Positions 26,912 to 35,431 are shown, counted from the stretch's first letter. The stretch is DNA of 64,000 nt from Duganella sp. SG902 (GCF_013376005.1 NZ_JABMJK010000004.1:542858-606857), one strand, 5' to 3'. A program made the numbers and translations. The notes: generated by a model from the sequence alone, not told the origin.

Positions 26912-28402
26912 TTATGCGAACCCGGGTACCGGGGCGCTGCCGGTGGCTTGCAGCTGGCCTGACAACCAGCCGTTGATGGCGTCCAGCGCCGGCTGGGCGA
27001 ATCCGTAGGTCATCAAGGCGGGTGCGTCGATATCCAGCGCCTGGTACGGATTCCACAGCGCCAGGTGCAGGTCCGGACGCCAGGTGTCGCGCGCGCGCTG
27101 GCCGTAGCGCAGGCGCGAGGTGGAAGCCAGCATGGTGAAGCGGCCGTCTTGCGGCAGCGCGTTCCAGTCGAAGGTGTCGGCGTTGGCGAAGGTGACCAGT
27201 TCCACGTCGTACAGCTGGCGCAGCGAGTCGGCCACCACGCCGGCCGGCACGCCGGCTTCCGAGACGCCGTCGCTCACCACGTCCGCGCGCGCCACCAGGC
27301 GCACCTTGGCGCCCGGCGCGGGGCGTTGCGGCTGGCCGAACGCGGTCAGGCCGCGGCGCCAGCCCTCGGCCATGATCTCGCGGTCCGCTGCGTCTTCCTT
27401 GTAGGAGCGCGGCTTGCATGGGTAGGCCTTGGCCAGCGACGAGAGACGCGCCAGGCGCGTATCGATGGCGGCCTGCGACAGTTCGCCCGAGGCGATGGCG
27501 GCGGCGATGGCGTCGAGCGTTTCGTTCTGGGTCTCGGTGGTGCCCAGCGCCATCACCATGTCGGCGCCGGCGGTCAGCGCGCGCACTGCGGCGTTGCCGA
27601 CGCCGTAGCGGCCGGCGATGGCGTGCATGTCCATGCCGTCGGTGATGATGATGCCTTTGTATTGCCACTCCTCGCGCAGCAGGTCGTTGAGGATGCGGCG
27701 CGACATGGTGGCCGGATTTTCAGGGTCCAGCGTCGGGTAGACGATGTGCGCGGTCATCATGGCCGGCGCCGCGCCCGAGGCGATGCGGAATGGCGCCAGC
27801 TCCAGGCGATCCAGTTCCTCCACCGGCTTGTTCACGGTCGGCAGGTCGCGGTGCGAGTCGACGTTGGTATCGCCGTGGCCGGGGAAGTGCTTTACGCAGC
27901 AGGCCACGCCTTCCGCGTGGCTGCCTGCCATCCACGACATGGCCAGTTCGGCGGCGCGCTGCGGCTCGGCGCCGAAGGAACGCTCGGCGATCACCGGGTT
28001 GTGCGGATTGTTGTTCAGGTCCAGCACCGGCGCGAAGTTCCAGTTGAAGCCCAGCGCCTTCACCGCGCGCGCCACGGCGGCGCCGGTGCGGTAGGCCAGG
28101 TCGGTGTCGTCGGCGGCGCCCAGGCCCATCGCGGCCGGCGGCGCCGGTACCCAAGTCGAACGCACCACGGCGCCGCCTTCCTGGTCGATGGCGATCAGCG
28201 ATTCCGGACCCATGACGGCGCGCAGGTCGGCGGTCAGCCTGGCCAGCTGTTCGGAGTCGGTCATGTTCCCGCGGAACAGGCAGACGGCGCGGATGCTGTT
28301 CGCTTGCAGGAATTCGGCGGTGGCCGCGTCCAGCACGGTGCCGGGGAAGCGGATCATAATCAGTTGGCCGGCTAATTTTCTCAGTTCGTTTTGGGTTGTC
28401 AT
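26912..28402 (-). CDS. GH3 beta-N-acetylhexosaminidase (NagZ-like), long form
   Basis: 496 residues. GH3 N-terminal barrel with 'LIAIDQEGGAVVRS', 'FNWNFAPVLDLN', the NagZ-type 'CVKHFPGHGDTNVDSHRDLP' loop that supplies the catalytic Asp-His pair, and nucleophile region 'GIIITDGMDMHAI'. Unlike the ~340-residue E. coli NagZ it has a further ~150-residue C-terminal domain ('VRLVARADVVSDGVSEAGVP' ... 'DIDAPALMTYGFAQPALDAI'), resembling the GH3 C-terminal module. No signal peptide, so cytoplasmic: it would cut imported chitobiose or muropeptides. ATG at 28402 overlaps the upstream permease stop (ATGA). Confidence 0.88.
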   Translation of the reverse strand: MTTQNELRKLAGQLIMIRFPGTVLDAATAEFLQANSIRAVCLFRGNMTDSEQLARLTADLRAVMGPESLIAIDQEGGAVVRSTWVPAPPAAMGLGAADDTDLAYRTGAAVARAVKALGFNWNFAPVLDLNNNPHNPVIAERSFGAEPQRAAELAMSWMAGSHAEGVACCVKHFPGHGDTNVDSHRDLPTVNKPVEELDRLELAPFRIASGAAPAMMTAHIVYPTLDPENPATMSRRILNDLLREEWQYKGIIITDGMDMHAIAGRYGVGNAAVRALTAGADMVMALGTTETQNETLDAIAAAIASGELSQAAIDTRLARLSSLAKAYPCKPRSYKEDAADREIMAEGWRRGLTAFGQPQRPAPGAKVRLVARADVVSDGVSEAGVPAGVVADSLRQLYDVELVTFANADTFDWNALPQDGRFTMLASTSRLRYGQRARDTWRPDLHLALWNPYQALDIDAPALMTYGFAQPALDAINGWLSGQLQATGSAPVPGFA

Positions 28403-29202
28403 TTCACTGCTCCGTCCATGCCGCGCATGAAGAATCGTTGGGTAAACAAGAAGGCTGCCAGCGTGGGCAGAATGGTCAGCACGGTCCCGGCGGCGATCAC
28501 GCGCGTGCTGCTGCCGAAGGTGCCGCGCAAATACAGCACGCCCACCGACAGCGGGAATTCGTCCGGCTTGCTCATCACGATCGAGGGCCAGATGTATTCG
28601 TTCCATGCTTCCACCGCCGTCAGGATGCCGACCGTCGCCAGCCAAGGCGCGATCAGCGGCAGCATGATGCGGCTGAAGATGATCCATTCGGAGGCGCCGT
28701 CGACGCGGGCGGCGTCGATCAGGTCTTGCGGGATTTCCTCGAACGCTTGCTTGAGCAGCAGGATGGCGACCGCGTTGACGACGTTGGGCAGGATCACGCC
28801 GGCGTAGGTGTCGACCAGGCTAAGTTTGGTGACGGTGATGAAGTTGACCAGGAAGTTGACTTCCGACGGCAGCACCAGCGTGGCCAGGATCAAGCCGAAT
28901 ACCAGCTTGCGGCCCTTGAACTGTATGCGCGCCAGCGGATACGCGGCGGCGGAGCACAGCAGCAGTTTCCAGAACACGGTGCAGGCGGCGATGAACACCG
29001 AGTTGCGGAAGAAGCTCCACATCGGCAGGGTGTTGAAGACTTCGGTGAAGTTGTCCAGCGACGGCGCCTTCGGCCAGAAGGTTGGCGGATAGGCGAAGAT
29101 GTTCCCTTCGGTGGACAGCGCGGTCACCAGCGTCCACCAGAACGGGAACACGCACACCACGGCGATGGCGCACAGCAGCAGGTAGTGGGCGGCGGTCTTC
29201 AT
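28399..29202 (-). CDS. Sugar ABC transporter permease (MalG/UgpE type)
   Basis: 267 residues, six predicted helices. The EAA loop that docks the ATPase reads 'DAARVDGASEWIIFSRIMLP'. N-terminus 'LLLCAIAVVCVFPFWWTLVTAL' is typical of the CUT1 second permease. ATG at 29202 overlaps the stop of the first permease (ATGA). Confidence 0.92.
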   Translation of the reverse strand: MKTAAHYLLLCAIAVVCVFPFWWTLVTALSTEGNIFAYPPTFWPKAPSLDNFTEVFNTLPMWSFFRNSVFIAACTVFWKLLLCSAAAYPLARIQFKGRKLVFGLILATLVLPSEVNFLVNFITVTKLSLVDTYAGVILPNVVNAVAILLLKQAFEEIPQDLIDAARVDGASEWIIFSRIMLPLIAPWLATVGILTAVEAWNEYIWPSIVMSKPDEFPLSVGVLYLRGTFGSSTRVIAAGTVLTILPTLAAFLFTQRFFMRGMDGAVK

Positions 29203-30152
29203 CGGTGTTTTGGTTTTATCCAGCGCAGGCAAAGCAGGGCGATGCCGATGCAGAAGAGGGAGACGATGAAGCTGGCGGCCAGCGCGCGCGGCAACTTGAG
29301 GTGCTTCAGTCCCTGGTCGTAGGCGTAATACAGGCCGGTGAAGGTGGAGTTCATTGGACCGCCTTGCGTGAGGACGTCGACTTCCTGGTAGGCTTTGAGC
29401 GCGGCCAGCACGGAAAGGATGGAGCAGACCATGATGGTCGGGCGCAGCATCGGCACGGTGATTTTCCAGAATCGCTGCCAGCGGTTGGCGCCGTCGAGGA
29501 TGGCGGCTTCCTGCATGTCGGCGGGGACGGCTTGCAGGGCGGCCAGGTACATCACCATGTACCAGCCAAGGCCGCGCCACAGCGTGACGAACATGATCGC
29601 GAACAGGGCGATGGTGTCGTTGGACAGCCAGCCCACTGGCGCGTTGATCAGTTGGAGCGTTTGCAGCACGTAGTTAAGGGTGCCCTGTTCGTGGAACATG
29701 AAGCCCCACATGATGCCGACGACGGAGACGGTGGTCACGACCGGCACGTAGAAGGCGGCGCGGAAGTAGCGGATGCCGGGCAGATTGTTGTTGACCAAAA
29801 CCGCCAGGCCCAATGCGCCGATCTGCACGAAGGGCACCATCAGCAGGAACAGCAGGGAGTTTTTCAGGCCGGTGACGAACATTTCGTTGTCGAAGATGAC
29901 ACGGAAGTTGTCCAGGCCGACCCAGTGGGTTTCGCGTATCAGGCTGTAGTCGGTGAAGGCCAGTAGTGAGCCGAAGGCCACGGGCCAGAAGGAGAATACG
30001 GCCAGCAGCGCCAACGCCGGCGCCAGGAACAACCACGCCACCCCGTCATTCCGCATCGGCGGACCGCGGCGGACGCCGGAATCTATAGAACGCTGGCCGG
30101 CCATCTCAGTATGGGTTCCGGCTTCCGCCGGAACGACGGTGGTGGGGCGCAT
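29199..30152 (-). CDS. Sugar ABC transporter permease (MalF/UgpA type) with REP-encoded N-terminus
   Basis: 317 residues from the ATG at 30152. The permease proper begins around residue 37 ('GVAWLFLAPALALLAVFSFW'); the EAA loop is 'EAAILDGANRWQRFWKITVP'. Residues about 6-37 are translated from REP copy 3 ('TVVPAEAGTHTEM', 'PPMRNDG'). The start at 30152 forms TGATG with the binding-protein stop, matching the tight coupling of the rest of the operon; the alternative ATG at 30056 lies inside the REP and would give 285 residues, the usual length. Either way the REP provides the start region. Confidence 0.88.
   Translation of the reverse strand: MRPTTVVPAEAGTHTEMAGQRSIDSGVRRGPPMRNDGVAWLFLAPALALLAVFSFWPVAFGSLLAFTDYSLIRETHWVGLDNFRVIFDNEMFVTGLKNSLLFLLMVPFVQIGALGLAVLVNNNLPGIRYFRAAFYVPVVTTVSVVGIMWGFMFHEQGTLNYVLQTLQLINAPVGWLSNDTIALFAIMFVTLWRGLGWYMVMYLAALQAVPADMQEAAILDGANRWQRFWKITVPMLRPTIMVCSILSVLAALKAYQEVDVLTQGGPMNSTFTGLYYAYDQGLKHLKLPRALAASFIVSLFCIGIALLCLRWIKPKHR
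30044..30137. repeat. REP element, copy 3, inside the permease reading frame
   Basis: CGTCATTCCGCATCGGCGGA at the left and TTCCGGCTTCCGCCGGAACG at the right are the complementary arms, with CTATAGAACGCTGGCCGGCC and CTCAGTATGG in between. It is a diverged relative of copies 1 and 2, lying within the 5' end of the permease gene. Confidence 0.8.
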
Positions 30153-31489
30153 CAGTGACTCCTCTGCGCGGCGAGCTTCTTGTTCCAGATGGCGACTGCC
30201 TGGTCGAGCGCCTGCTGGATATCCTGCTTGCCGGTGACGCCAGCTTCCACCGCCTTCACCAGATAGCGCCGCAATTCATCGTAGTCGGTGATGCCGGCCA
30301 CATACAGCGTGTGCGAATGCGGCATCGACACGGCGCCCGCAGCCACGGCCCTTTCCGCAGCACCGGCGTTCGGCGGCACCGTGGTGAAGAACGGATCATT
30401 GGCCGCCTGCGTCATCGCTGGGTACACGCTGGCCTGCTTTGCAAAGGCCAACTGGTTGGCGTCATTGGTGAGGTAGCGCGCGAACTTGCCGATGGCCGGC
30501 AGCAGTCTGGCATCCACGTTTTTCGGCACGCCGAAATGAATCAGCCAGCCGCCATCGGCAATGCCGGTCGGGCCGAGCGGCGCCGGCGCCACGTCGGTGA
30601 TGGCGTAGATATCTTTGGCATCGCTCTCGATGCGCTTGACCGCCGTCGGCGGCGCCAGCAGCATGCCGAGGCGGCCGCCCTTGTAGGCGTCGATCGCGGC
30701 CGGGAAGTTATCCTCGGCGAACAGCGCGTCCTTCAGCAGGCCGCCGGCCTGGTAGGTGTCGGCCAGCTTGCGGATCAGCGCCACGTGGGCTGGTGAATTG
30801 AATACCGCTTTGCCGTTCTTGATGACGGCAAGGCCCTGCTGCATCATCAGCCCGTCGATCTTGGACAGGGCGGGACACAGCCCCGCCTTGCCGGTGCGCG
30901 CGGCGATCTGGCGCGCGAACAGCAGTTGTTCATCGAGATCGCGCGGCGCGTGCGGGATGGCGGCGGCCTTGAAGATCCGCGTGTTGTAGGCGATGACCGC
31001 GACGTTGCTGTACATCGGGAAGCCGTAGGTCTTGCCGTTGAAGGTGAGGTCTTGCAGCGTGCTGGCAAGGTAGCGCGGACGGGCATCGGCCAGCAGCGCG
31101 TCGACCGGCATCAGCAGGCCGTCGCGGGCGAATTCGTCGGCCCAGGGGACGTTGAGGTTGACCAGCGCCGGCGGCTTGCCGGCCACGATGCGCGTCACCA
31201 GTTTGGTTTGCAGGATGTCCCAGGGGAAGTCCACCCACTCGACCTGCACGCCGGGATTCGCGGCTTCGTAGTTTTTCACCAGCGTTTCGTAGTAGGGCGT
31301 GAACTTGGGCTTCATGCTGAAGGTCCAGAACTCGATCTTGTCGGCGGCGACGGCGCTCGCCGCCATCAGCAGCGCCGTCACCGTCGCCGTCGCCGTCATC
31401 CCGGCGAAAGCCGGGATCCATGCTGAGCGTGCAGGCACGCGTTCTATGGGTCCCGGCGTGCGCCGGGACGACGGCGGGCGGCGGAACAT
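30152..31489 (-). CDS. Sugar ABC transporter substrate-binding protein with REP-encoded N-terminus
   Basis: 445 residues from ATG at 31489. Family 1 extracellular solute-binding protein: 'KIEFWTFSMKPKFTPYYETL', 'NYEAANPGVQVEWVDFPWD', 'YGFPMYSNVAVIAYNT', 'GGWLIHFGVPKN'. The hydrophobic export segment is 'VTALLMAASAVAAD'. Residues about 6-32 ahead of it are REP copy 4 ('RRTPGPIERVPA', 'WIPAFAGM'), giving an arginine-rich lead. The alternative ATG at 31399, inside the REP, leaves a signal peptide with no basic residue. The start at 31489 lies one base after the upstream stop, favouring coupling. No lipobox is seen. Confidence 0.88.
   Translation of the reverse strand: MFRRPPSSRRTPGPIERVPARSAWIPAFAGMTATATVTALLMAASAVAADKIEFWTFSMKPKFTPYYETLVKNYEAANPGVQVEWVDFPWDILQTKLVTRIVAGKPPALVNLNVPWADEFARDGLLMPVDALLADARPRYLASTLQDLTFNGKTYGFPMYSNVAVIAYNTRIFKAAAIPHAPRDLDEQLLFARQIAARTGKAGLCPALSKIDGLMMQQGLAVIKNGKAVFNSPAHVALIRKLADTYQAGGLLKDALFAEDNFPAAIDAYKGGRLGMLLAPPTAVKRIESDAKDIYAITDVAPAPLGPTGIADGGWLIHFGVPKNVDARLLPAIGKFARYLTNDANQLAFAKQASVYPAMTQAANDPFFTTVPPNAGAAERAVAAGAVSMPHSHTLYVAGITDYDELRRYLVKAVEAGVTGKQDIQQALDQAVAIWNKKLAAQRSH
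31394..31473. repeat. REP element, copy 4, inside the binding-protein reading frame
   Basis: CGTCATCCCGGCGAAAGCCG and GTCCCGGCGTGCGCCGGGAC are the two hairpin units, joined by ATCCATGCTGAGCGTGCAGG and GTTCTATGG. This is the CCCGGCG subtype shared with copy 5. It covers the 5' end of the binding-protein gene. Confidence 0.82.
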
Positions 31490-31490
31490 T

Positions 31491-32513
31491 TTAGTTGGTC
31501 TTGGTGACTTTGCTCAGGTGGCGCGGCTGATCCGGGTCCAGCCCACGCGCGGCCGACAGCTGCGCCGCCATCTTGTAGAACGTCTGAATCGCCACGATCG
31601 GATCCAGATCCGGCGTCGCCGCCACCGGCAAGGTCAGATCGCGCTCCGCCACGTCGGCCGGCGCCGCCAGCAGCACGCGCGCACCACGGCCGCGCATCTC
31701 GGACGCCAGCGCCAGCAGGCTCGCCTGCGTCGGCCCGCGCGTGGCGAAGATCACCAGCGGATAGCCTTCCTCGATCAGCGCCATCGGACCGTGCTTGATC
31801 TCCGCGCCGCTGAACGCCTCCGCCTGCAGCGCCGAAGTCTCCTTGAACTTCAGCGACGCCTCCAGCGCCACCGGGAAGCTGATGCCGCGTCCCACCACCA
31901 TGATGTTACGCGCAGGCGTCAGCACCTCGATCGCCTTCGACCAGTCCTCGGTGGTCGCCGCGCGCAGCGATTCAGGCAGGGCTTCCAGGCCGGCCAGCAG
32001 CTCGGGATCGTTCTGCCATGCGGCCACCAGGCGCGCGCCGGCCACCAGGCTGGTGATGAAGCTCTTGGTCGCGGCCACGCTTTGCTCCTTGCCGGCGCGC
32101 AGCGGCATGGCGAATTCCGCCGCCTGCGCCAGCGGTGAATCGATATCGTTGACCAGCGCGATGGTGGTGGCGCCGCCGTCGCGGAAGTATTTGATCGGTT
32201 CCACCACGTCCGGGCTCTGGCCCGATTGCGAGATCGAGATGGCCAGCGTGTCGCGCGTGATCAGCGGCGATCTGTTCAGCGTCACCAGCGACATCGGCAG
32301 CGAGGCCACCACGCGGCCCAGGCGCGCCATGATCAGGTAGGCCACATAGGCGCACGCGTGGTCCGAGCTGCCGCGCGCGATGGTCAGCGCGGTCGAGAAG
32401 GAAGTGCTCCTCAATTTGCGGCCCAGTTCCGCGTAACGCTCGCCGTCGTTGGCCAGTTGCAGGGCGACGCAGTCGGCGGCGGACAGGGCTTCTTTCAACA
32501 TCATTGAGGTCAC
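31491..32513 (-). CDS. SIS-domain glucosamine-6-phosphate deaminase (NagB-II type)
   Basis: 340 residues with two SIS domains: 'LTIARGSSDHACAYVAYL', 'ISISQSGQSPDVVEPIKYF', 'AATKSFITSLVAGARL' in the first and 'VVGRGISFPVALEASLKFKE', 'AFSGAEIKHGPMALIEEGYP' in the second. It resembles the isomerase half of GlmS without a glutaminase domain, the type used as GlcN-6-P deaminase (NagB-II) in proteobacterial GlcNAc pathways. Product is fructose-6-phosphate plus ammonia. The start taken is GTG at 32513, overlapping the nagA stop (GTGA); ATGs at 32504 and 32501 are alternatives. Confidence 0.88.
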   Translation of the reverse strand: MTSMMLKEALSAADCVALQLANDGERYAELGRKLRSTSFSTALTIARGSSDHACAYVAYLIMARLGRVVASLPMSLVTLNRSPLITRDTLAISISQSGQSPDVVEPIKYFRDGGATTIALVNDIDSPLAQAAEFAMPLRAGKEQSVAATKSFITSLVAGARLVAAWQNDPELLAGLEALPESLRAATTEDWSKAIEVLTPARNIMVVGRGISFPVALEASLKFKETSALQAEAFSGAEIKHGPMALIEEGYPLVIFATRGPTQASLLALASEMRGRGARVLLAAPADVAERDLTLPVAATPDLDPIVAIQTFYKMAAQLSAARGLDPDQPRHLSKVTKTN

Positions 32514-33607
32514 AACAATTCTCCTTCGATATAGACGGCTTTGAGGTTCAGGTCACGGTCGAGCACCACGAAGTCGGCAAACGCGCCGGGGGCCAGGCGG
32601 CCCCGCTCTGAGAGGCCGAGGTAATCGGCCGCATACGTTGAGACCCGCGCCGAGGCGTCCGCCAGATCGAGGCCGAGTCCGACCAGGTTACGCAAGGCCT
32701 GGTCCATGGTGAGGGTGCTGCCGGCCAGCGTGCCATCAGGCAGGCGCACGCCGCCCATGCACTTCATGACTTTGTGACGGCCCAGCATATATTCGCCGTC
32801 CGGCATGCCGGTGGCGGAAGTCGAATCGGTGACGCAGTAGATATTCGGAATGCAGCGCAGCGCGGTGCGGATCGCGCCGGGATGCACGTGCAGCAGGTCG
32901 GGAATCAGTTCCGCGTAGGTGCCGTGCGCCAGCGCCGCGCCAACCATGCCGGGCTCGCGGTGATGCAGGCCGGGCATGGCGTTGAACAGGTGCGTGAAGC
33001 TGCGCGCGCCTTGCGCCAGCGCGGCCACGCCATCCTCGTAAGTGCCCAGCGTGTGGCCGATCTGCACGCGCATGCCGGCGTCGGACAGTTCCTTCACCAG
33101 TTCCTGATGACCGGCGATTTCCGGCGCCACGGTGATCACGCGCAGCGGCGCCAGTTCTTCCAGCTTGCGCACGTCGGCCAGCTTGGCGGAGCGCGCGTAA
33201 GGCGGCTGCGCACCGAGCTTGCCGGAATTGATGAACGGACCTTCCAGGTGCGCGCCCAGTACGCGCGCCTCGCCTTTGCGGCGCTCGGCCGCCGCCGCGC
33301 CAATGCCTTTCAGCGCGATGTCGATGTCTTCCGGCGGCGCGGTCATGGTGGTGGCCAGCATGCTGGTGGTGCCGTGTTTGGCGTGGATGGCGGCGATGGT
33401 GCGGACGGCGTCGCCGCCCTCCATCACATCCTTGCCGCCGCCGCCGTGCACGTGCAGGTCAATGAAGCCAGGCAAGATATAGGCCGCTTCGTTCAGCGCC
33501 GGATCGGCGCTGGCGCCGCTGATGGCGGCGATGCGTTGGTTGAATGTGATCTCACCGTGGATCCAGCCCGCCGGTGTCAGGATATTGCCTTTGATTGCAT
33601 CGCTCAT
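32510..33607 (-). CDS. nagA: N-acetylglucosamine-6-phosphate deacetylase
   Basis: 365 residues. Amidohydrolase fold with 'GFIDLHVHGGGGKDVM' (metal-binding HxH region), 'GAHLEGPFINSGKLGAQPP' (metal glutamate), 'VQIGHTLGTYEDG', 'FTHLFNAMPGLHHREPGMVG' (substrate-binding), and 'YCVTDSTSATGMPDG' with the catalytic aspartate. Converts GlcNAc-6-P to GlcN-6-P in the cytoplasm, feeding the deaminase encoded next. It overlaps the upstream GntR gene by four bases. Confidence 0.95.
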   Translation of the reverse strand: MSDAIKGNILTPAGWIHGEITFNQRIAAISGASADPALNEAAYILPGFIDLHVHGGGGKDVMEGGDAVRTIAAIHAKHGTTSMLATTMTAPPEDIDIALKGIGAAAAERRKGEARVLGAHLEGPFINSGKLGAQPPYARSAKLADVRKLEELAPLRVITVAPEIAGHQELVKELSDAGMRVQIGHTLGTYEDGVAALAQGARSFTHLFNAMPGLHHREPGMVGAALAHGTYAELIPDLLHVHPGAIRTALRCIPNIYCVTDSTSATGMPDGEYMLGRHKVMKCMGGVRLPDGTLAGSTLTMDQALRNLVGLGLDLADASARVSTYAADYLGLSERGRLAPGAFADFVVLDRDLNLKAVYIEGELL

Positions 33608-34338
33608 CTGCGCGACTCCGCTACGAATTCATAATAATCACTCCGGCAGAACGAGTGGGTCAGTTCCACCGCTGCGCCGTTGTCGAGATAACTGACGCGG
33701 GTGATGTGCAGCATCGCGGCACCCGCGGGAATATTGGCCAGGCGCGCCTGCTCATCGCTGGCGTTGACGGCGCGGATATGCTGCAGCGCGCGCATCGGAA
33801 TGGTGCCATTGGCTTCCAGGTAGCCGTACAGCGACTCGTTGACGCTGTGCGGATTCGGCATGTACTGCGCCGGGATGGTGCTGGTTTCAATCGCCATCAC
33901 CACGTCGTCGGCGGTGCGCAGGCGTTTGAGGCGCGCCACCGGCATGTTGGGCGAGAGGCCCAGCGACAGCAGCTCCACCGGCGAGGCGACGCCGATCTCG
34001 CGCTGCAGCCAGCGCGAGCCGGCCGTGAAGCCGCGCTCGCGCAGCTCCTCGGAAAAGCTGGTCAAGCGCGACAGCGGCTGCTCCAGCTTGGGCGTGATGT
34101 AAGTGCCGGAGCCGCGCTTGCGGGTCAGCATGCCGCGCTCGCACAGCATGTCGATGGCCTTGCGCGCGGTCACGCGCGAGATGTTGAGCATGTCCGACAG
34201 CACGCGCTCGGACGGCAGGGCCTCGTTGGCGCGCCAGTCGCCGCCGGCGATGCCGTCGGACAGCTTGTTCGCCAGCTGCATGTACAGCGGGGTATCGCTA
34301 TCAGGATCGGGCGTGAAGTCGCTCAACTGGGCTAGCAC
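33604..34338 (-). CDS. GntR/HutC-family regulator in the nag operon (NagQ-like)
   Basis: 244 residues: GntR winged helix ('PLYMQLANKLSDGIAGGDWR', 'LPSERVLSDMLNISRVTARK', 'MLTRKRGSGTYI') plus a UTRA domain ('LTSFSEELRERGFTAGSRWL' ... 'HITRVSYLDNGAAVELTHSF'). As the second gene of the operon it likely autoregulates through the operator at 35286-35330. The start is GTG at 34338, with GAGGAG overlapping the kinase stop region. Same architecture as the regulator at 17093-17830, so two such proteins may share operators. Confidence 0.9.
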   Translation of the reverse strand: MLAQLSDFTPDPDSDTPLYMQLANKLSDGIAGGDWRANEALPSERVLSDMLNISRVTARKAIDMLCERGMLTRKRGSGTYITPKLEQPLSRLTSFSEELRERGFTAGSRWLQREIGVASPVELLSLGLSPNMPVARLKRLRTADDVVMAIETSTIPAQYMPNPHSVNESLYGYLEANGTIPMRALQHIRAVNASDEQARLANIPAGAAMLHITRVSYLDNGAAVELTHSFCRSDYYEFVAESRR

Positions 34339-34341
34339 GGC

Positions 34342-35211
34342 TTACTCCTCGAGGCGCGACTGGATCAGGCGCAGCGCGCCGGCCGCCGAGTCGCCCTGCG
34401 GTGTGACGAGACGCGGCAGCAGCGCGGCCGGCAGGTAAGGGCGCAGCGGCGCGGCCAGGCCGCCGCACAGGGCGATCGGCAGCTTGCCGCTGGCGTCCAG
34501 CGCATTGGCCATCAACTCCACCTCGTCGCCGGCGGCCAGCAGGATGCCGCGCGCGGTGTCGTTGCTGTCGCCGTGCTGCAGGACGATGCGCGCCAGTTGC
34601 GCATATTTGGTCTGCGTGGCTTGCGCCAGCCAGGTCTGGATGGCGTTGCGCTCGCCGCCGCAGGCGTTGGCGACGTCGGTGGCGAAGGCGTTGGCCGGCA
34701 TGCGGCCGTCCAGCACCTGCTGCACGTGGTTGATGGCGCGCAGCCCCATCCAGGCGCCGCTGGCCTCGTCGCCGGCGGGGAAGCCCCAGCCGCCCACTTC
34801 CACGTGGCGGCCGTCGGCCAGCTTGATTTCACCGACGCTGCCTGTGCCCAGCGCAATGATGGCGCCGGGCTTGCCGCGGTGCGCGCCCAGCACGGTGGTG
34901 TGGCCGTCGCTTTCCAGCGCGACCTGCGCGTAGCCGGGATTGGCGGCGACAAATTCGGCCGCCCATTGCTTGTTGTGCACGCCCGCCAGGCCGAGGCCGA
35001 CGGCGATGCTGGATTTGTTGGGGAAGTCGCGGCCGGCCGCGCGGAACGCCTGCGCGGCGGCCTCTTCCACGGCGGCCCAGGCCTTGGCGATGCCATGCAT
35101 CAGGCCGGACGGGCCGCTGGCGCCCTCGGCGATTTCCGCGCCGTCGGCGCGCGCCAGGCGCACCCGGGTGCCACTGCCGCCGCCGTCAACGCCGATGAAA
35201 AATTCGATCAT
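34342..35211 (-). CDS. N-acetylglucosamine kinase (BadF/BadG/BcrA/BcrD ATPase family)
   Basis: 289 residues of the ASKHA fold. 'FFIGVDGGGSGTRVRLARAD' is the phosphate-1 motif, 'IIALGTGSVGEIKLADGR' phosphate-2, and 'IALCGGLAAPLRPYL' the adenosine motif; 'GGWGFPAGDEASGAWMG' is typical of eukaryotic-type GlcNAc kinases in bacteria. Phosphorylates incoming GlcNAc (or GlcN) to the 6-phosphate, making the substrate for NagA. First gene of the minus-strand operon, 38 bases downstream of the predicted transcription start. Confidence 0.9.
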   Translation of the reverse strand: MIEFFIGVDGGGSGTRVRLARADGAEIAEGASGPSGLMHGIAKAWAAVEEAAAQAFRAAGRDFPNKSSIAVGLGLAGVHNKQWAAEFVAANPGYAQVALESDGHTTVLGAHRGKPGAIIALGTGSVGEIKLADGRHVEVGGWGFPAGDEASGAWMGLRAINHVQQVLDGRMPANAFATDVANACGGERNAIQTWLAQATQTKYAQLARIVLQHGDSNDTARGILLAAGDEVELMANALDASGKLPIALCGGLAAPLRPYLPAALLPRLVTPQGDSAAGALRLIQSRLEE

Positions 35212-35255
35212 GTTTACCTGAGAAAGCTAATGCCGGGATGCCCGCGATGAAGGGC

Positions 35256-35285
35256 ACTATAGGGGGTGGCAAACCAGCTTGTCAA
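35256..35285 (-). promoter_or_regulatory. Sigma-70 promoter of the nag operon
   Basis: Read on the minus strand: TTGACA (35285-35280), 18-base spacer, TATAGT (35261-35256). A near-consensus promoter about 45 bases upstream of the kinase start. The GntR operator abuts its -35 box. Confidence 0.8.
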
Positions 35286-35330
35286 CAGGTATTTAACTGG
35301 TATTAAAAAATATTGAAGTGGACTGGCATT
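35286..35330 (-). promoter_or_regulatory. NagQ-type operator upstream of the nag operon
   Basis: CAGGTATT (35286) and CTGGTATT (35297), 11 bases apart, form GGTATT-N5-type direct repeats matching those at 17886 and 18008; a third half-site CTGGCATT is at 35323-35330. The site touches the -35 box of the operon promoter, so bound regulator would hinder RNA polymerase. The remaining bases up to 35431 are AT-rich with no gene. Confidence 0.65.
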
Positions 35331-35431
35331 GTCTCCTTGGAATCGTTTTTTAACTGACTGTTTTTAAACGATAAATTCTATTTTCGCGGGTGCGGTGCGA
35401 TTGTGGCATTTGCATGCCACTTTTGGCGGAC

